Shown: piece after piece, positions 51,867-61,024 of the stretch
How positions within the stretch are numbered: the stretch's first letter is position 1
Layout: each line of letters begins with the position of its first letter
Assembly: GCA_020072565.1 (NCBI GenBank)
Contig: JAIQGI010000003.1
Location: 208,987 to 272,986 of the forward strand
Direction: 5' to 3'
From: Terriglobia bacterium
Lineage (GTDB): Bacteria; Acidobacteriota; UBA6911
Length of the DNA: 64,000 nucleotides
Notes under the pieces: generated by a model
What the model was told of the DNA's origin: nothing
Database searches by the model: none
Seen by the model: only the letters and a program-made list of their open reading frames with translations
Program-made: the position numbers and the translations under genes

Positions 51867-53153
51867 CTATCCTTCAAGCGGCAGCATGAACGGTTGTTCC
51901 AGAGCCTGCGTAATCCAGCGCAAGAACCTGGCGGCGTCGGCGCCATCAATCAACCTGTGGTCATAGGAAAGCGATAGCGGCAGCAAGAGGCGCGGCTCGA
52001 ATTTGCCATCTACCATGACAGCTTCAAGCCGAGCGCGCGAAATGCCCAGGATAGCGACTTCGGGAGCATGAATGATCGGGGCGAAGTGAGTGCCGCCAAT
52101 GCTTCCCAGGTTGGTGATGGTGAAAACAGCGCCTTCCATCTCCTCCATTGTGATCTTCTTACTTTTTGCCTTTTCCGCCAGCTGTACAAGTTCTACGGAC
52201 AGCTCCCGGATATTTTTTTTGTCCGCATCCCGGATTACGGGAACGATCAGGCCCCGGTCGGTGTCTACCGCCACGCCAATGTGGCAGTACTTTTTGATTA
52301 TGATCTGTTCTCTTTCCATATCCAGGCTCGCCGCAAAACTCGGGAAGACCTTCAGCGCCGAGGCGATGACTTTTACGGCGATGGAAGTGATGGTCAGTTT
52401 GCCTCCCGACGCTTCAATTTCTCCGGCGAAGCGCTTGCGCAGCTGTTCCAGAACCGTAATGTCGGCACTCTCAAAATTGGTCACGTGAGGGATGCTGGAC
52501 CAGGAGTAGCTCAAGCTCTCCGCAATCTTGCGCCGGATCCCGGTCATTGACCTGCGCTCGATTTCCCCCCATCGGGAGAAATCCGGGAGTGCAGGCAAGG
52601 CGGCGGGGCGCAACCCGCCCGTGCCGGTGATGAGCCGCTTGGCGAAAGCCATCACATCATCGGCCAGGATACGACCCGCCGGTCCGGAGGCGGGGACCTG
52701 CTCTATGGCAACGCCCAACTCCCGTGCCAGCCTGCGGACCGTAGGCGATGCAGGCACGAGCGGGCGTGCAGCCGAAACCTCGGCCCGCTCCTCCGGGAGA
52801 GGTTTCACGCTCTTCTGCTGGAGGTGTTCAGCCGCCTGTCCAAGAGGGGTAGCCGGCGCGGTTTTCTCCGGCACCGGCGCTTCCTCCTCCACGGGAGTCT
52901 TGACGGCGTTCACAACCTCCTCTTCCACCGTAAGGAGAACTTGCCCGACCTTGACCTTTTCGCCCTCGCGCACATGGATCGCCTTGACGATGCCGCTGAC
53001 CGTGGCAGGCACCTCAAAGTCGGCTTTTTCGGTCTCGAGCTCGAGAACGGGCTGGTCGACTGCAATCCTGTCCCCCACGGACACCAAGATCTTGATCAGA
53101 TCCGCTGACTCAACGTGCTCGCCAAGTTCCGGCAACTTGAATTGGACGGTCAT
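51867..53153 (-). CDS. aceF: Pyruvate dehydrogenase E2 (dihydrolipoamide acetyltransferase)
   Basis: The core acyltransferase of the pyruvate dehydrogenase complex, 428 residues. Domains in order: one lipoyl domain (FKLPELGEHVESADLIKILV, lipoyl Lys in ELETEKADFEVPA), a Pro/Ala/Glu-rich linker, a peripheral subunit-binding domain (SPTVRRLARELGVAIEQVPA) and the catalytic domain with SYDHRLIDGADAARFL (His and Asp). I placed the start at the ATG at 53153, after ggaagg. Enteric E2 has three lipoyl domains; this one has a single domain. It lies between aceE and lpdA on the minus strand. Confidence 0.94.
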   Translation of the reverse strand: MTVQFKLPELGEHVESADLIKILVSVGDRIAVDQPVLELETEKADFEVPATVSGIVKAIHVREGEKVKVGQVLLTVEEEVVNAVKTPVEEEAPVPEKTAPATPLGQAAEHLQQKSVKPLPEERAEVSAARPLVPASPTVRRLARELGVAIEQVPASGPAGRILADDVMAFAKRLITGTGGLRPAALPALPDFSRWGEIERRSMTGIRRKIAESLSYSWSSIPHVTNFESADITVLEQLRKRFAGEIEASGGKLTITSIAVKVIASALKVFPSFAASLDMEREQIIIKKYCHIGVAVDTDRGLIVPVIRDADKKNIRELSVELVQLAEKAKSKKITMEEMEGAVFTITNLGSIGGTHFAPIIHAPEVAILGISRARLEAVMVDGKFEPRLLLPLSLSYDHRLIDGADAARFLRWITQALEQPFMLPLEG

Positions 53154-53192
53154 GGCTTCCTTCCCCAAAGCCACCGCGAATGCAGAAAACCT

Positions 53193-53233
53193 CACGAATG
53201 CACTTTCGTGGGATTCGTGGTATTCGCGGCTGG
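53193..53233 (+). repeat. Intergenic repeat, CACGAATG/TTCGTGG family, between aceE and aceF
   Basis: cacgaatgcactttcgtggg followed by attcgtggtattcgcggctg fills the gap between aceE and aceF. It is palindromic around cacgaa/ttcgtg, so it could form a stem in the aceE-aceF transcript. Relatives lie at 39657, 42622 and 62078. Confidence 0.55.
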
Positions 53234-53240
53234 TCTTGCT

Positions 53241-55916
53241 TTAGGACATCATCGGATTGGGTTTGTCAGGATCAATCTTCATATCGATCATCGCCTTCTG
53301 CACGACCGCCGCCCCGATCTTCTGCTCGCGCGCCAGAGCAGCAAGTGTGGCAAGGGTGATAAACTGCGCATCGACCTCGAAAAAATCGCGCAGTGCCTCT
53401 CTGGTATCGCTGCGCCCGAAGCCATCGGTCCCGAGCGATACCAGCGGCCGCGGGAACCACCGTGAAATCGAGTCAGGCAGCGCTTTGACGTAATCGGAAG
53501 CCGCCAAGAATACGCCGGGAGATTCTGCCAGGCACGCCCTGACGTAGGGGACCCTGGGCTTCTCCGCCGGATGAAGCATATTCCAGTGTTCGACATCGTG
53601 CCCGTCCCGATACAGTTCCTTATAGCTGGTGATGCTCCACACATCGGCCGCGACATCATAATTCTCTTCGAGCATTTTCTGCGCGCGCAGCACTTCGCGC
53701 AGGATGGCGCCGCTGCCGAAAAGCTGGGCATGGAGCCTGGCATCCTTTTTCGCGGAAATCCTGAGTCGATACATGCCCTTGAGAATGCCTCCCTTGACTC
53801 CTTCAGGCATGGGCGGCATGGGATAAAACTCGTTCATGACCGTCAGATAATAGAAGACATTTTCCTGCGCCTCGTACATGCGCCGGATGCCCTCGCGCAC
53901 GATGACAGCGATCTCGTAAGCGAAGGCAGGGTCATAGCTGATGAGATTCGGCAGCGGGTAAGCTAACAGGTGGCTGTTGCCATCCTGATGCTGTAAGCCT
54001 TCCCCCGCCAGCGTAGTGCGGCCCGACGTCCCCCCTACGAGAAAGCCGCGGCAACGGCTGTCGCCCGCGGCCCAGATCAAATCTCCGATACGCTGGAAAC
54101 CGAACATCGAATAGAACAGAAAGAAGGGGATGGCGTTAATGCACTGAGTCGCGTAGGAAGTCCCGGCCGCAATGAATGAGCACATCGATCCTGCCTCCGT
54201 GATCCCTTCTTCGAGGATCTGACCGTTTTGAGCCTCTTTGTAATAGAGCAGGGTCTCCTTGTCGACCGGTTCGTAGAGCTGGCCGACGTGCGAATAGATG
54301 CCCACCTGCCGGAAAAGCGATTCCATCCCGAAGGTGCGTGCTTCGTCCGGGACGATAGGAACGATCAGTTTGCCGATTTTCTCATCGCGCATCAGCTTGG
54401 AAAGCAGGCGGACGAGCACCATCGTGGTGGCCATTTCCCGATCGCCTGTTCCTTCATAAAACTCCTGAAAGAGCTCTTCTCCGGGTGCCTCCAGTGACTT
54501 GCATTTCACAATCCGGGTAGGAACATATCCGCCCAGTTCTTTTCGCCGCTGCTGCAGATACTGCATCTCCGTGCTGTGATCCGGAAGCCTGTGAAACGGT
54601 GCCTCGGCTATTTCCTCGTCGGAGACCGGGATGCCGAAACGCGAACGGAATTCCCGCAGTTCTTCCTCGTTCATCTTCTTTTGCTGGTGGGTGATGTTTC
54701 TCCCTTCGCCGGCTTCGCCGAGTCCGTAGCCTTTGATGGTCCGCGCCAGGATGACGCTCGGCGCTCCCTTGTGCGCGACGGCAGCCTTGTAAGCCGCGTA
54801 GACCTTGTTCGGATCGTGCCCGCCGAGCCGCAGTCTCCGGATCTGCTCGTCGGACAGGTGCTTGACCATCTCGAGCAGGCGCGGATCCTTGCCGAAGAAA
54901 CGGGTGCGGTTGTAAGCACCGGACTCGACGCTGTACTTCTGCCACTCGCCGTCCACAGTTTCTTCCATGCGCTCGACCAGGAGGCCATCACGATCCTTGG
55001 CCAGGAGTGCATCCCAGTCGCTTCCCCAAATCACCTTGATGACATTCCAGCCCGCGCCGCGAAAGATCGCTTCCAGTTCCTGGATGATGTTTCCGTTGCC
55101 ACGCACGGGACCATCGAGGCGCTGCAGGTTGCAGTTGATCACAAAGATGAGATTGTCCAGCTTTTCGCGCGCCGCCAGGGTAATGGCTCCAAGAGATTCC
55201 GGCTCATCGGTTTCTCCGTCGCCCAGGAAGGCCCAGACTTTAGCGTCCGACGGTTTCCTCAGGCCCCGATCCTCCAGGTAGCGATTGAACCAGGCACGAT
55301 AGATGGCCATGATCGGGCCGAGTCCCATGGAGACGGTGGGAAACTCCCAGAAATCGGGCATCAGCCAGGGATGTGGATACGAGGACAGGCCGCCTCCCTC
55401 CTTGGTTTCGCGCCGGAAGTTTTCCATTTGCTCCACAGTCAGGCGCCCTTCCAAGAACGCACGGGCATAGATCCCCGGGGAGGCGTGCCCTTGAAAGTAA
55501 ATGAAATCGGGGTCCTGATGATTCTTGCCGCGGAAGAAGTGGTTGAAGCCGACTTCATAGAGGGTTGCGGTCGAGGCATAGGTGGAGATGTGCCCCCCGA
55601 TGCCGGATGCCAGCCGGTTGGCGCGCACCACCATCGCCAGTGCATTCCAACGCGCCAGGCTCTTGATGCGCCGTTCGATCTCCCGGCTCCCCGGATAAGT
55701 AGGCTCCTCCTCGGCGCGGATGGTGTTGATGTAGGGGGTAGTGGCGGAATAAGGGAGCTTGACGCCTGCCTCCTCCGCGCGAATGCGCAACTGCTGCAGT
55801 ATTCGCCTGGCGCGGTCGGCCCCCCCTGCCTTCAAGACGTAATCAAGAGAATCGAGCCATTCGCGGGTCTCGATCCGTTCAGATTCGGCTAACTCCTCGG
55901 CACTCGGATTCTCCAT
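53241..55916 (-). CDS. aceE: Pyruvate dehydrogenase E1, homodimeric type
   Basis: Decarboxylates pyruvate with thiamine diphosphate and passes the acetyl group to lipoyl-E2. The 891-residue product is the large single-chain form: ASGIGGHISTYASTATLYEV, FQGHASPGIYARAFLEGRL, the cofactor motif FLGDGETDEPESLG ... NCNLQRLDGPVRG, VPDEARTFGMESLFRQVGIY and FFLFYSMFGFQRIGDLIWAA. Start at the ATG at 55916 after cggaggc; the open frame to 56039 is unsupported. First gene of the aceE-aceF-lpdA operon, divergent from sucA with a 205-base shared upstream region. Confidence 0.97.
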   Translation of the reverse strand: MENPSAEELAESERIETREWLDSLDYVLKAGGADRARRILQQLRIRAEEAGVKLPYSATTPYINTIRAEEEPTYPGSREIERRIKSLARWNALAMVVRANRLASGIGGHISTYASTATLYEVGFNHFFRGKNHQDPDFIYFQGHASPGIYARAFLEGRLTVEQMENFRRETKEGGGLSSYPHPWLMPDFWEFPTVSMGLGPIMAIYRAWFNRYLEDRGLRKPSDAKVWAFLGDGETDEPESLGAITLAAREKLDNLIFVINCNLQRLDGPVRGNGNIIQELEAIFRGAGWNVIKVIWGSDWDALLAKDRDGLLVERMEETVDGEWQKYSVESGAYNRTRFFGKDPRLLEMVKHLSDEQIRRLRLGGHDPNKVYAAYKAAVAHKGAPSVILARTIKGYGLGEAGEGRNITHQQKKMNEEELREFRSRFGIPVSDEEIAEAPFHRLPDHSTEMQYLQQRRKELGGYVPTRIVKCKSLEAPGEELFQEFYEGTGDREMATTMVLVRLLSKLMRDEKIGKLIVPIVPDEARTFGMESLFRQVGIYSHVGQLYEPVDKETLLYYKEAQNGQILEEGITEAGSMCSFIAAGTSYATQCINAIPFFLFYSMFGFQRIGDLIWAAGDSRCRGFLVGGTSGRTTLAGEGLQHQDGNSHLLAYPLPNLISYDPAFAYEIAVIVREGIRRMYEAQENVFYYLTVMNEFYPMPPMPEGVKGGILKGMYRLRISAKKDARLHAQLFGSGAILREVLRAQKMLEENYDVAADVWSITSYKELYRDGHDVEHWNMLHPAEKPRVPYVRACLAESPGVFLAASDYVKALPDSISRWFPRPLVSLGTDGFGRSDTREALRDFFEVDAQFITLATLAALAREQKIGAAVVQKAMIDMKIDPDKPNPMMS

Positions 55917-56121
55917 CTTCAGCCTCCGTGCTTCAAATGATAAATCCAATACCGTCTTTTGCAATACGTTGCGATGTTTTTGGACGCATGTCAAAAACTG
56001 CAACACCGCCGTTGAACTACTCCTGAATTCTCCGATCATCAGACAACTGCCTCACAGTATCACAAGGGAATGGCGTTTCGTGTAGTGGCCGTAGCGGGAA
56101 GCGTGGGTTAGAATATTTGAT

Positions 56122-58932
56122 ATGAGCGAACGGGGGAGATTCGGCGTTTTTAATGAGGGGTATGTCGCGGAACTTTACGAGCGCTATCGGCGGGATCCCG
56201 CGTCCGTCGATCCGGCCAGCAGAGCCATTTTTGAGCGATGGGCTCCGCCTCCGCCGGAGAGCATGTCGCAGCAGCCCGCCACCTTGGCGGCTCTGCCTTG
56301 CGGGAAGATCGTGGGGGCAGTCAACTATGTCGAGTCCATCCGCAAGTTCGGCTATATGGACGCCCGGATCGATCCCCTCGGGAGCCCGCCACCCGGTGAC
56401 CCTACTCTAGCGATCGAATCCCACGACGTCACGGAAGACGATTTGCGCAAACTGCCGGCCGGCATCGTGGTCGGCGCGATCGCGGAGGGGAAGGCGAACG
56501 CACTCGAAGTAGTCCAAGCCTTGCGCCGGGTCTACTGCTCCAGCATCGGCTACGATTACGCTCACCTGCGGGGCCCCGAGGAACGCGCGTGGCTGCTCCA
56601 GGCGGCTGAATCGGGATGGTTCCGGCCGCCCGCCCATCCGATCGATCCCACGGCATTGCTGGAACGCCTGACAGAGGTCGAAACCTTCTCACGCTTTCTG
56701 CTGCATACCTTCCCGGGCAAATCCATCTTTTGCGGTGCAGGGCTGGACATGTTGATCCCGATCCTGGATGAGGTGATCGGAGCGGCTGCGGAGTCGGGCG
56801 TACGCAATATCCTGATCGGCATGGCGCACCGCGCGCGCGTGGACGTCCTGGCTCAGGTTCTGAAGAAACCCTACGCGCAGATTCTGACGGAGTTCAAAGA
56901 TCCTATGCGAGGCCGCAACTTCCGTGAGGATCTCGGCTGGACCGGCGATGTGAAGTACCACGCAGGCGCGCGCCGCGCGTTGGACGGCGGCAAGCAGATC
57001 AATGTGGTGATCGCAATTCCGCCCAATCCAAGTCACCTCGAGGCCATCGATCCGGTGGTCGAAGGAATGGCGCGGGCAGCCGGCACGGATGCGGGAGATC
57101 CTGGATCGCCACGCTTTGATCCCACGCGGATGCTTCCCGTTCTGCTTCATGGTGACGCCAGTTTCATCGGCCAGGGAGTTGTGGCCGAGACACTCAATTT
57201 CGAAAGGCTCCCGGGCTATACCACCGGCGGCACCGTCCACATAATCGTCAATAACCAGTTAGGATACACCACCACGACCGCGGAATCGCGCAGCACACTC
57301 TATGCCAGTGATCTCGCCCGAGGGTTCAAGATTCCCATTGCCCATGTAAACGCCGACGATCCGGAAGCCTGCGTCGAAGTTGCACGCCTGGCGTTCGCCT
57401 ATCGCGCCCGCTTCCATCGTGATTTCTTGATCGATCTCGTGGGTTATCGGCGCTACGGACATAATGAGGGTGATGAGCCGCGCTTTACGCAACCGCTCAT
57501 GTACCAGAAGATCGACTCGCACCCGACGGTCCGCGAGATCTGGGCCCGGACTCTCCTGGAGAGGGGGGGTGTGGACCAAGGCCTGCCCGATCAACTCCTG
57601 CGCAAACACACGGAAGCGCTTCAGCGCGCCTGGGAACAGCTTCGGCCGGAAGAAGTGCTCGTGGAACCGACTCCGGCTCGTCCTCCCGCCGGCGCCGCAC
57701 GCAAGGCACGAACCGCGGTTGCCGCGGAACGCTTGCGCGAGCTGAATCGCGCGCTCCTCGAACTGCCGCACGGCTTCACGCTTCACAGCAAACTGGTGCG
57801 TGCCCGGGAACGACGTCGAAAGGAACTTGACGATCCGGATGCCAAAACCATCCACTGGGCCACTGCCGAAGACTTGGCATTCGCTTCCATTCTGGCAGAC
57901 GGCATCCCCATACGCCTGACGGGTCAAGACGTCGAACGAGGAACTTTCAGCCAGCGGCACTGTGTGCTCCACGACCTGAAAACCGGCGCATCCTTCACGC
58001 CGCTTCAGGCTCTGCCCCAGGCCCGAGCTTCGTTCGCAGTCTTCAACAGCCCGCTGACGGAAAATGCCGCCGTGGGCTTCGAGTACGGCTACAGCCTGCA
58101 GGAGCCGTCCCGGTTCGTGCTCTGGGAGGCACAATACGGTGACTTCATCAACGGGGCACAGGTCATGATCGACGAATTCATTCTCTCCGCCCGTGCCAAG
58201 TGGGGGCTGATCCCTTCTCTGGCCCTGCTGCTGCCGCACGGCTTCGAAGGTCAAGGGCCCGATCATTCGAGCGCCCGGCCGGAGCGCTTCCTGCAACTCG
58301 CCGCTGAAACCAACGTGCGCGTCGCCAACTGCACGACCGCAGCCCAGTATTTTCACCTGCTGCGCCTGCAGGCGAGCCTCCTGAAAATCGATCCCCTGCC
58401 GCTGGTCGTGATGACACCGAAGAGCCTGCTGCGTCACCCGCTGGTTGCCTCTCCGCTCCGCGATCTCGCGGAAGGAAGCTGGCAACGCGTGATCGACGAC
58501 GCCCATGCCCGGCGCACCCCGGAAGGGATAAACCGGCTGATTCTATGCAGCGGCAAGATCTACGTCGACCTGGTCGGGAGCAGTTATCGGGGAAAGAACC
58601 CGGCCATCGCCATTTGCCGCCTGGAACAACTTTGCCCGTTTCCACAAGAAGAGCTGATGCCGGTGCTCGATGGCTACCGCAACCTGGAAGAGGTAGTCTG
58701 GGTACAGGAGGAGCCCGAGAACATGGGCGCATGGGATTTCGTGCGCCCGCTTCTGCGCCGGCTGATTCAGGGACGCTGGCCCCTGCGCTATGTCGGCCGA
58801 AGCCGGAGCTCCAGCCCTGCCGAGGGATCTGCAGCGCGACACGCGCACAATCAGGATGCGATTGTGCGCCAGGCTTACAATCCGCGCCTCGACATCGGCC
58901 AGGAAGACATGGTGCTGATCGAGAAACTGTAA
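56122..58932 (+). CDS. sucA: 2-oxoglutarate dehydrogenase E1
   Basis: Decarboxylates 2-oxoglutarate with thiamine diphosphate in the citric acid cycle. The 936-residue product opens with the E1o N-terminal motif (GYVAELYERYRRDP) and contains IGMAHRARVDVLAQVLKKPY, GDVKYHAGARR, HGDASFIGQGVVAETLNF, TGGTVHIIVNNQLGYTT, VGYRRYGHNEGDEPRFTQPL and GTFSQRHCVLHD. The C-terminal end (VWVQEEPENMGAWDFVRPLL) is typical. It is divergent from aceE and followed 21 bases later by sucB. A TAGAAT lies only eight bases before the ATG, too close for a normal leader. Confidence 0.97.
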   Translation: MSERGRFGVFNEGYVAELYERYRRDPASVDPASRAIFERWAPPPPESMSQQPATLAALPCGKIVGAVNYVESIRKFGYMDARIDPLGSPPPGDPTLAIESHDVTEDDLRKLPAGIVVGAIAEGKANALEVVQALRRVYCSSIGYDYAHLRGPEERAWLLQAAESGWFRPPAHPIDPTALLERLTEVETFSRFLLHTFPGKSIFCGAGLDMLIPILDEVIGAAAESGVRNILIGMAHRARVDVLAQVLKKPYAQILTEFKDPMRGRNFREDLGWTGDVKYHAGARRALDGGKQINVVIAIPPNPSHLEAIDPVVEGMARAAGTDAGDPGSPRFDPTRMLPVLLHGDASFIGQGVVAETLNFERLPGYTTGGTVHIIVNNQLGYTTTTAESRSTLYASDLARGFKIPIAHVNADDPEACVEVARLAFAYRARFHRDFLIDLVGYRRYGHNEGDEPRFTQPLMYQKIDSHPTVREIWARTLLERGGVDQGLPDQLLRKHTEALQRAWEQLRPEEVLVEPTPARPPAGAARKARTAVAAERLRELNRALLELPHGFTLHSKLVRARERRRKELDDPDAKTIHWATAEDLAFASILADGIPIRLTGQDVERGTFSQRHCVLHDLKTGASFTPLQALPQARASFAVFNSPLTENAAVGFEYGYSLQEPSRFVLWEAQYGDFINGAQVMIDEFILSARAKWGLIPSLALLLPHGFEGQGPDHSSARPERFLQLAAETNVRVANCTTAAQYFHLLRLQASLLKIDPLPLVVMTPKSLLRHPLVASPLRDLAEGSWQRVIDDAHARRTPEGINRLILCSGKIYVDLVGSSYRGKNPAIAICRLEQLCPFPQEELMPVLDGYRNLEEVVWVQEEPENMGAWDFVRPLLRRLIQGRWPLRYVGRSRSSSPAEGSAARHAHNQDAIVRQAYNPRLDIGQEDMVLIEKL

Positions 58933-58953
58933 CTCTACCTGGAGAGACGGATC

Positions 58954-60216
58954 ATGCCCGTGAATCTTGTTGTGTCCCAACTGGGTGAGTCGGTTGTGGA
59001 AGCCACCGTAGGCCACTGGCGTAAAGCCGAAGGAGACTTCGTCAACCCGGGCGAAGTCGTCGTCGAGCTTGAGACCGACAAGGTGGATCTCGAGGTCGGC
59101 GCGACCCATGCCGGCGTGCTGACCCGTATTGAGCGCAGTGAAGGCCAAACGGTCAAGATCGGCGACGTGCTCGCGGTGATCGCGGAAGCCGCGCCCGGTC
59201 CCGATGCAGGGCCGGAGAAGCCGCGCGAGACCCCGACCGTACCTCCGGAGAGAACCCCGGCGAAGGAAACTCCATCGCCCGCACCCCGGACTATGCCCGG
59301 TCCGGAACCGACAGCCACTCCAAGATCGACTCCTTCGGCACGACGGCTCGCGCTCGAGAAAGGGGTGGACTTGCGGCAAGTGCCGGCCTCTGACGAAGGG
59401 GCGCCGATTACGCCGGCGGATGTGGAGGGATACGCAGATGCCGGGGAGGACAGAACGGAGGCTGCCCTTGCAGCCGGGGCTCCTTCCATGGTACCGGCTG
59501 CTCCTGTCGAAGAGGCGCCGGGAGAGGAGCGGATTCGCATGTCCCGCCGCCGGCTCACCATCGCCACGCGTCTCGTGGAGGCACTGCGAACCGCTGCGAT
59601 GGTCACTACCTTCAACGACGTCGACATGAGCGCCGTTCTGGAACTGCGCCGGCGGCATCAGGATTCTTTCCGGCAACGCTACGGCGTGAGTCTGGGCATC
59701 GTCTCCTTCTTTATCAAGGCCGCCATCCCCGCGCTGCGCACCTTCCCCCGTCTCAACGCGGAGATCCAGGGGGATGAAATGGTGCTCAAACATCATTACG
59801 ACATCGGTATGGCCGTCGGCGCCGCCGAAGGGTTGGTCGTGCCCGTGCTTCGCAACGCCGACCGCATGTCGTTCGGCGCGCTCGAGCAGGCGATCAAATC
59901 ATTCGCCCGCAAGACCGAGGACGGAACGCTCACGCTGGATGACCTGCGCGGCGGGACCTTCACCATCAGCAACGGAGGCGTGTTTGGCTCCCTGCTTTCC
60001 GCCCCGATCCTCAATCCGCCTCAAGTGGGCATCCTGGGCCTGCACAGAATTGAGGAACGTCCCGTGAGCTTCGCGGGCGAGATCCGGATCCGTCCCATGA
60101 TGTACCTGGCCCTCAGTTACGATCACCGCATCGTGGACGGGCTGGAGGCAGTCCGCTTCCTCAAACGCATCAAGGAACTCGTCGAGCACCCCGAAGATCT
60201 GTTCCTGGAAAGCTAG
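58954..60216 (+). CDS. sucB: 2-oxoglutarate dehydrogenase E2 (dihydrolipoyl succinyltransferase)
   Basis: The succinyltransferase core of the 2-oxoglutarate dehydrogenase complex, 420 residues. Domains: lipoyl (VSQLGESVVEATVGHWRKA, lipoyl Lys in LETDKVDLEVGA), a long Pro/Thr-rich linker, a subunit-binding domain (SARRLALEKGVDLRQVPA) and the catalytic domain (MVTTFNDVDMSAVLELRRRH, SYDHRIVDGLEAVRFL with His and Asp). GGAGAGA precedes the ATG. Directly downstream of sucA. There is no E3 gene on this strand, so lpdA at 50357 is the presumed partner. Confidence 0.96.
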   Translation: MPVNLVVSQLGESVVEATVGHWRKAEGDFVNPGEVVVELETDKVDLEVGATHAGVLTRIERSEGQTVKIGDVLAVIAEAAPGPDAGPEKPRETPTVPPERTPAKETPSPAPRTMPGPEPTATPRSTPSARRLALEKGVDLRQVPASDEGAPITPADVEGYADAGEDRTEAALAAGAPSMVPAAPVEEAPGEERIRMSRRRLTIATRLVEALRTAAMVTTFNDVDMSAVLELRRRHQDSFRQRYGVSLGIVSFFIKAAIPALRTFPRLNAEIQGDEMVLKHHYDIGMAVGAAEGLVVPVLRNADRMSFGALEQAIKSFARKTEDGTLTLDDLRGGTFTISNGGVFGSLLSAPILNPPQVGILGLHRIEERPVSFAGEIRIRPMMYLALSYDHRIVDGLEAVRFLKRIKELVEHPEDLFLES

Positions 60217-60267
60217 ACACAAGCAAAGAGGGATGAGGCACCTCACTCATTACTCAGCAACGTCTTT

Positions 60268-60735
60268 ATGAAAATCAGCGCCGGCTTGCTCATGTATCGG
60301 TTTCGCGACGGAAACCTCGAAGTGTTTCTCGTCCATCCGGGTGGGCCGCTCTGGCAGAAAAAAAACGATGGTGCCTGGACCGTCAGCAAAGGAGAACTGG
60401 CACCGGGCGAGGAGGCGCTGGAAGCTGCCGGCCGTGAATTCGAGGAGGAAACAGGATTCATACCTCACGGGCCGTTTTTGGAGCTGACACCGATCCAACA
60501 GAAGGGCGGCAAGATCGTCCGGGCCTGGGCTTTTCCGGGCGACTGCGATCCGGTCAGGATAAAAAGCAACACCTTCAGCATGGAGTGGCCGCCGCACTCC
60601 GGCCGGAAGCGTGATTTTCCCGAAATCGATCGCGCCGCGTTTTTCGGCATCGAGGAAGCGAAGCGAAAGATCAATCAGGCGCAGGTTGCGCTGCTGGACG
60701 AACTGGTTCGGAAGTTTGCGGGTAAAGAGGATTAG
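60268..60735 (+). CDS. Nudix hydrolase
   Basis: A 155-residue pyrophosphohydrolase with a complete Nudix box (GELAPGEEALEAAGREFEEE then TG), matching Gx5Ex7REUxEExGU. The start KISAGLLMYRFRDGNLEVFL and the WTVSKGE strand resemble the group that acts on diadenosine polyphosphates or modified nucleotides. The substrate is unknown. It begins 51 bases after sucB and may ride on the same transcript. Its stop codon is the first base triplet of a repeat copy at 60733. Confidence 0.9.
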   Translation: MKISAGLLMYRFRDGNLEVFLVHPGGPLWQKKNDGAWTVSKGELAPGEEALEAAGREFEEETGFIPHGPFLELTPIQQKGGKIVRAWAFPGDCDPVRIKSNTFSMEWPPHSGRKRDFPEIDRAAFFGIEEAKRKINQAQVALLDELVRKFAGKED

Positions 60736-60770
60736 CCGCGGATTCCATGGGTAGCATGAAATCATGGGAA
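60733..60770 (+). repeat. Intergenic repeat, TAGCCGCnGATT family, copy 2
   Basis: Aligns without gaps to 16148-16185 at 28 of 38 positions (tagccgc, gatt, gcatgaaa-N-catg). It separates the Nudix gene from the ornithine-cyclodeaminase remnant. Confidence 0.5.
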
Positions 60771-61021
60771 AGAGACTGAACGCCCGTTCCCAGGATTCCG
60801 ATGCGATGCGCGTGCCGCGGGGCCAGGTGCTTGGCAGCGATAGCGCCAGCGACGGCCGTGCGCACGTCGGTAAGGTAGCCCTCATCCAGGAGAACGCTCG
60901 CGAGCGCTCCCGTCTTCTGATAAAAGAGCAGCATGAGACCGTTGCTCGAATGGAGGTTCATTTCCGGATTTTGATAGAAACCCCTTGATCCCAGTCGCAA
61001 AATCGAGTTCGAAGGGGTGGA
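60770..61021 (-). pseudogene. Ornithine cyclodeaminase remnant
   Basis: On the minus strand the segment FYQNPEMNLHSSNGLMLLFY, then KTGALASVLLDEGYLTDVRT and AAKHLAPRHAHRIGILGTG, matches the middle of ornithine cyclodeaminase/mu-crystallin proteins, up to the start of the NAD-binding GTG motif. Only ~85 of an expected ~325 residues remain. Both ends break off: past GTGVQSL the sequence is unrelated, and the preceding family residues (DFATGIKGF) appear in another frame, indicating a frameshift near 60980. There is no start codon with a ribosome-binding site. I regard it as a decaying gene fragment. Confidence 0.65.
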
Positions 61022-61024
61022 CCG

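Noticed and set aside
57259..58506. Open frame of 415 codons antisense to sucA
   Set aside because: It is a shadow of a strongly conserved gene; its sequence shows no protein family features.
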